From contig CM037857.1 of NCBI GenBank assembly GCA_021292105.1, positions 35,534,680-35,598,679 of the forward strand: 64,000 nt of DNA. Reading direction: 5' to 3'. The notes under the pieces were generated by a model that made no database searches, was not told the DNA's origin, and saw nothing but the letters and a program-made list of their open reading frames with translations. This DNA is from Anadara kagoshimensis. Taxonomy: Eukaryota > Mollusca > Bivalvia > Arcoida > Arcidae. Positions 59,593 to 64,000 of the stretch are shown here, piece by piece; position 1 is the stretch's first letter; each line of letters opens with the position of its first letter. A program made the translations under genes and the position numbers.

Positions 59593-60364
59593 GTAATAGT
59601 GTAAAATGCAAAGGTTAGTTGTATCAAAAGATATTGATATTGAAAGTATTTTTAAATACACACAAATCAAAGTGTATGAGTTAAAATAATGCCTTATAGA
59701 ATTACTACGGTTACGAACGTAATTAATTTACTTTAAAAAATTCAGAATTAACTAAGGTTGTAATTTTTTGAATATTTTAAGCCGAGGTACTTAGCAACCA
59801 GCCAAGTAGTACAAGACATTTCCCACTCCGGTTTGCTGTTTTCCACTTCGGTTTGCTGCTAACTCTGACTATACGATATACAGTTAAGCAGACAATTCAA
59901 AATCTTTTCTTTATTATAGTATATGCTTTCTAGACATCGTTATCCAGGCGTGATACTTCATATTCTAAAGCTATCAACGATCCAAGTATAAATTATTAAT
60001 GCTAAGTTTTTGTATCCTTAAACTTTTTTGTGACGAATTCAGTTGTAAATTATTAAACATTATGTAACTTGTACAAACTATTAGTCCTAATTCATATAGA
60101 GCAGTGTAGTGTGACCATAGTTGTATTTGGGATCGTTATTGACCTTGGAATATGAATGTCACGCCTGGGTAACGAATTTTTAAAGGCAAACAAATCATTG
60201 AAGTCTTCAAAAGATCATTGTTTAAAAAAGAACATATATTCGTTATACAAACTCTGGTCCATGTACTATAATGATCTTCTCCTTGTTGGTTGGTAAACTT
60301 AACTTAAATTTTTGCCCAGCCCTCACAAAAAAAAACTTTTTTACCGCAGAAGACATAAATGCCA
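59593..60364. other. Non-coding DNA, nothing recognised
   Basis: No convincing ORF or repeat relationship visible to me. Confidence 0.4.
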
Positions 60365-62085
60365 GATAAAACTCAATTATACACCCGCTTCGAAGAAAAG
60401 GGGGTTTACTGGTTAAGCTCTGTCCTTCCGTCCGTCCGAAACAAACATTTCGTAACAGATTTCTCAGCAACTTCTTAACACAGTTAGTCCTAGAGATCAT
60501 GACTAAAAACCGGGTGAACGAGGCCAAAAGGTTTGAAGGTTGATTCTTGTAGGAAAATGTCCCTAGTTACTGAAAACCAATTTCTTACGCGTCAAATCGT
60601 TTCCGATTTTTTAATCAGAAACAGTTTTTGAAGAAAAACCTCTGCAAATGTTAAATTTTGTTAAAAAATAAAAATTCCAGATTTTGAAGCATTTTGTGGC
60701 TAAAACAACACAAAAATGTTCATTCTATCTTTCATTGTGGACACACGATAGATTAAAATGCAAAACATCCTTACAGTTTTCCGATTTTGTGTCAAAATTT
60801 TAAAATAAGCGATAAAATCGATGCTTTAAACTGCGTTTTTATCATATCTACCGTCTTTCGATTCTTGTAAATTTGTTGTTTATGCATTAAATATGACAAA
60901 CTATATATCTTTATAAAGCCTTGGTAGTCCTGTAGATAAAAGTGTTACAAAACTTCGAAAATATGGAACTTTAATACCGTAGCAAATTATTATGTTTCCC
61001 CTACCCCAAAAATACGAAAATGTCAAAAATTCATTATTTTGGCCCATGCTTGCCAATAAGTGTTTAAAACAAAACACAATTGTTTGTTAGATCTCTTGTC
61101 TGTTCCCAACATATTTATAAAACAAAATTTTGTAGAATGTTTGGTGATTTTATATGAAAATTTGCATTTTCATATAACAATAGTGTGGAAAATGAGTTTT
61201 CATTAAATCTCTTGTACTCTACTACTTGTACTTTTGTTATATAGGCATTGAATCTCGAGATTTATATGTTTCTGTATTGCCATGGCACATTTGAGTCTGA
61301 CAACATAAAAAGCTATCGGAAATACCGAAGTTTAAAGCAAAAGTACCCGCAACAATGATAAAACAAGCTTCGAGGATTTTAAATATTTGTGAAATGCTTT
61401 AGCTTAAGGACAGATAGGTCCAACTAATATAATGAAATTGCTTATTTTATTCATTTATATGTACCATGCTATAAGAAAAAAAGGAGCTTCGCCTCTTGTA
61501 TTTTTGTATTTAGGCATTGAATCTCGACTGTTAGCTATTAACGTAATTTCTTGACATATAAGCAAAAACTGTCGGAAATAGCAAAGCTTGTAGACGAGTC
61601 GAATAAATTTATTTCCCCTACCCCAAAATTAAAAAAAATGTGAAAACCCTATTTTAGCCAATATGTAACAATTAGTATTTCTAATGTGCGTTTCAAGCAA
61701 ATGTCCTGTAACAATGGAAAAGAAGCTTGAAGGATACAACATAATTTACAAAATGCATCATTTTAATTGGAGATTGGTCTAATTATTCATAGAAAAATGC
61801 CTACTTATTTCATTTTTAATTCAATGTGCTATGGCAAATTAGAATCTTCGCTGTTTGTATTTTTGTTATATAGGCATTGACTTTCAAATATCAGATATTG
61901 ATTCAATGCCTTTACACTAAAATCGCTAAAACATAAAAATATGTCAGAAATGTCAATTTTGGTAGCTATCATGAATCAATTGATTTCCCCTTCCCCAAAA
62001 TGTGAAAACATAGAAACCCTCTCCAGGCTAAGAAGTCATGGCTTACCTTTTTGCATTGGAAGTAGAAATATAACAAAATGGTCAT
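60365..62085. repeat. Degenerate interspersed repeat with internal units
   Basis: The left end reads CACCCGCTTCGAAG, GGGGTTTACTGG and TGTCCTTCCGTCCGTCCG. Internal motifs recur: TTTCCCCTACCCCAAAA near 60994, 61611 and 61983, and AGGCATTGAATCTCGA near 61243 and 61511 with a diverged third at 61870. The interval is about 270-370 bases. Non-coding. 62086-62809 shows nothing further I can support. Confidence 0.5.
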
Positions 62086-62809
62086 ATGAATTCACAAAAG
62101 GGTATATTTGAGGCATGTGTGCAAATGATAGTAAAATGTAAGTGAACGGCTATGTTTTCACATTGGTAAAAAAGCAATGTCATGCGTTTAAATTCTACTC
62201 TGTATTCATAGAATGTCAAGAACAGTAGCATTTCGGTAAATTACTATACTTGAAAAGTTAAAATATGAATGCCGCATTTAAGTTGATCACAACTACAAAT
62301 ATTGGGTACAGGGTAAAGTATGGAAAGTGAGGATGAAAGACACTAAATTTTATGTTGAACCACATTTGAATAAAACACATTGTACTAAAAGTCAACTGAT
62401 AGAAATCCAAAATATTTGCAAATAAGACAATGCGCAAAAAAAATTGTGTAAGTGTAACGCACTCTAAACATATTACACAATGTCATTTGCAAGGCAGTGT
62501 CAGTCAGTCTTTGGACAAATCCTCAAAATCGTCTTCAAAATCACAAACCATTTACTTCGACATGCACTTCCTCTTTAACTGATTAAAAACACATTAAGGT
62601 GACACAGGTCTGTTTGTCAAACAGTACATGATGGGATGGCAAAGAGTGGTTACTGTGATCAGCTCTTCTTTGGTTTCTGTTATAAAAGTAATTTCATAAA
62701 TTCAACAATCTCTAACAATAAATTGGTTTGAGATCTGGTTCTGATTTGTTCAATTTCCTTCCAAACGTTCTGAATTGAAATGACTTTTCTAGTTACTACT
62801 TTCATTCTC

Positions 62810-62960
62810 AATTTTGATTTCACATGTGGTGGCAGGAGGCGATTACCCTTCCCGAGCACCCGGCTTTTTTCCCTGCCAATGTTTACGTGTTTAACTTTAA
62901 CTGCCAGATTTTTAACTTCGTTTTTGTTATTGTGATATAATAATTATGTTTGTGTTTATG
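62810..62960 (+). mobile_element. Penelope-like 3' tail
   Basis: ATTTTGATTTCACATGTGGT, GGCGATTACCCTTCCCGAGC, CACCCGGC and TTTACGTGTTTAAC, ending near GTTTGTGTTTATG. Diverged copy of the 41165-41830 tail. Confidence 0.55.
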
Positions 62961-63334
62961 TTTGATGAAAAAACACAGCGCATTTAATAAGTTTCCTATT
63001 GCCTCAATTCAAAAATGTTTTGGTTTTTTTAATATAAAATTGATCTCTTTCCATTTGTCAGTTGAACACTTTTCTCATATCATCATAGCCATTGTTCCAT
63101 CGATCTTTGCAACTCCGGTAATGTTAGCAATTCACTTTTTCAATACGACCTTTGCTGTCCATATCTAGCTTATTTAAGCTAAAAATAAGTATCTACGGGG
63201 TTTATATTCTTTGTTAAAACATCTCAATCTTAAAGAATTTCTTATATCCGTGATTCTCCTTTTTTCTGGTTTTCTATAACCTCGGCTATATTATGTAGTA
63301 GTGTTAACCTATTATTCGTGATTATATGGCAAAG

Positions 63335-63690
63335 GAAATTAACTAAACCATATCTATTATTACTAAAACCCCGTTTATCAAAAAAATTGCGGCCACATTT
63401 TACATAACTTTGCAACTTTTCTGGTGGCATCATTTTATTAGGAAGTGGCCTAATGTACAATTTCCTTTAAAGGATACAAAGGTGGAGTTATTGGATTTAG
63501 ACATTTTGTCGGTTTGAAGTGAAATTGTGTGCAGACTTTTTAAAATAAGATTTAATGAAGACTGACATTGTACATTAGGTCACTTCCCAATGAAATGATT
63601 CCAAAAGAATAAATTGCAAAGTTTTGTAAAATGTGGCTACAATCTTTGAGAGACGGGGTTTAAAAATAAAGAATATGGTTTAGAAACCTC
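63335..63690. repeat. Fold-back of a retroelement internal segment
   Basis: 63340-63475 and 63560-63690 are inverted copies: TAAACCATATCTATTATTAC faces AAAGAATATGGTTTAG, and GGCCACATTTTACATAACTT faces AGTTTTGTAAAATGTGGCTA. The loop is about 85-90 bases. The minus frame 63460-63242 reads KLQSYVKCGRNFFDKRGFSN. The same segment occurs at 41055-41160 and 51010-51170. Confidence 0.75.
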
Positions 63691-63844
63691 ATGGATCTGA
63701 TTGAACTTTATCGAATGGAGATATGTCATATAAAATCCAATAGCTTCATATAAACCATAACCAGAAATGCCTTACACTAAGTTTTGCCATGTTTGAACAT
63801 TATTTTTCACCAGAGATGACCTTGTTTGCAACTATTATTTTATA

Positions 63845-64000
63845 ATGTGTATTCCTAATTTTTTACACGTGGGGTGCAATTGCTAAACAGGTAGTGCTTA
63901 AGGAGCACCCGGCCAAATTTGCTAGTTTAAAAGATTTTACTTTTATTGGGATAGTGATCTTGACAAGGATTGGTATGTTTGTTTTTGATTTTCAAGTTTA
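63845..64000 (+). mobile_element. Penelope-like 3' tail at the window edge
   Basis: TTTTTACACGTGGGGTGCAA, GCTAAACAGGTAGTGCTTAA, GGAGCACCCGGCC, then AAGGATTGGTATGTTTGTTT. The stretch between the two stem halves is shortened. Confidence 0.6.

Noticed and set aside
60243..60527. 94-codon ORF on the minus strand
   Set aside because: It covers the start of an interspersed repeat (TCCGTCCGTCCG) and shows no recognisable domain.

Overview
This is eukaryotic, AT-rich, repeat-dominated DNA with one intron-bearing gene family and no sign of bacterial organisation. Several interspersed repeats look like those I know from bivalve genomes: elements opening AGCTCACCTG and closing GGCCTCTTGTT, tRNA-headed SINEs, and Penelope-like retroelements. 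I infer a marine bivalve mollusc but cannot name the species. There are many single-base length differences between repeat copies and a 1,000-N gap, so part of the 'damage' may be long-read assembly error.

Layout. 1-2010: non-coding DNA and a truncated interspersed element. 2011-15185: a satellite array of ~173-bp monomers of two alternating kinds, split by the gap (10402-11401); monomers run in opposite directions on the two sides. 15.2-30.6 kb: a mosaic of SINEs, nested TIR elements, short tandem arrays and one orphan satellite monomer. Scattered Lys/Glu-rich exon-like blocks at 20.5-24.1 kb resemble the C-terminus of the nucleolar protein RRP1 (tentative).

30.6-59.6 kb is the most interesting part: a large imperfect inverted duplication. 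Each arm carries one copy of the same unrecognised secreted-protein gene, copy A on the minus strand (35482-31204) and copy B on the plus strand (53181-58905). Each copy has a small signal-peptide exon joined in phase 1 to one ~3.3-kb exon. That exon encodes a Cys-containing beta-rich part, a long helical part, a second beta-rich part and a basic, Cys-rich tail. Both copies carry single-base frameshifts, at different places, while their protein sequences stay very similar. The arms differ by insertions: a ~4-kb retroelement block in the left arm, and a TIR element inside intron 1 plus a small MITE in the right arm. So each arm serves as an empty-site control for the other.

The ~8.5-kb spacer (41.8-50.3 kb), the arm ends and the DNA beyond hold about fifteen truncated 3' ends of one Penelope-like retroelement family, in both orientations. 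A second Penelope-like lineage and L1/Tx1-like LINE relics are also present. These repeats lie at the inner and outer ends of both arms and are plausible substrates for the rearrangement. 59.6-64 kb is degenerate repeat DNA ending in two more retroelement tails and a ~130-bp fold-back.
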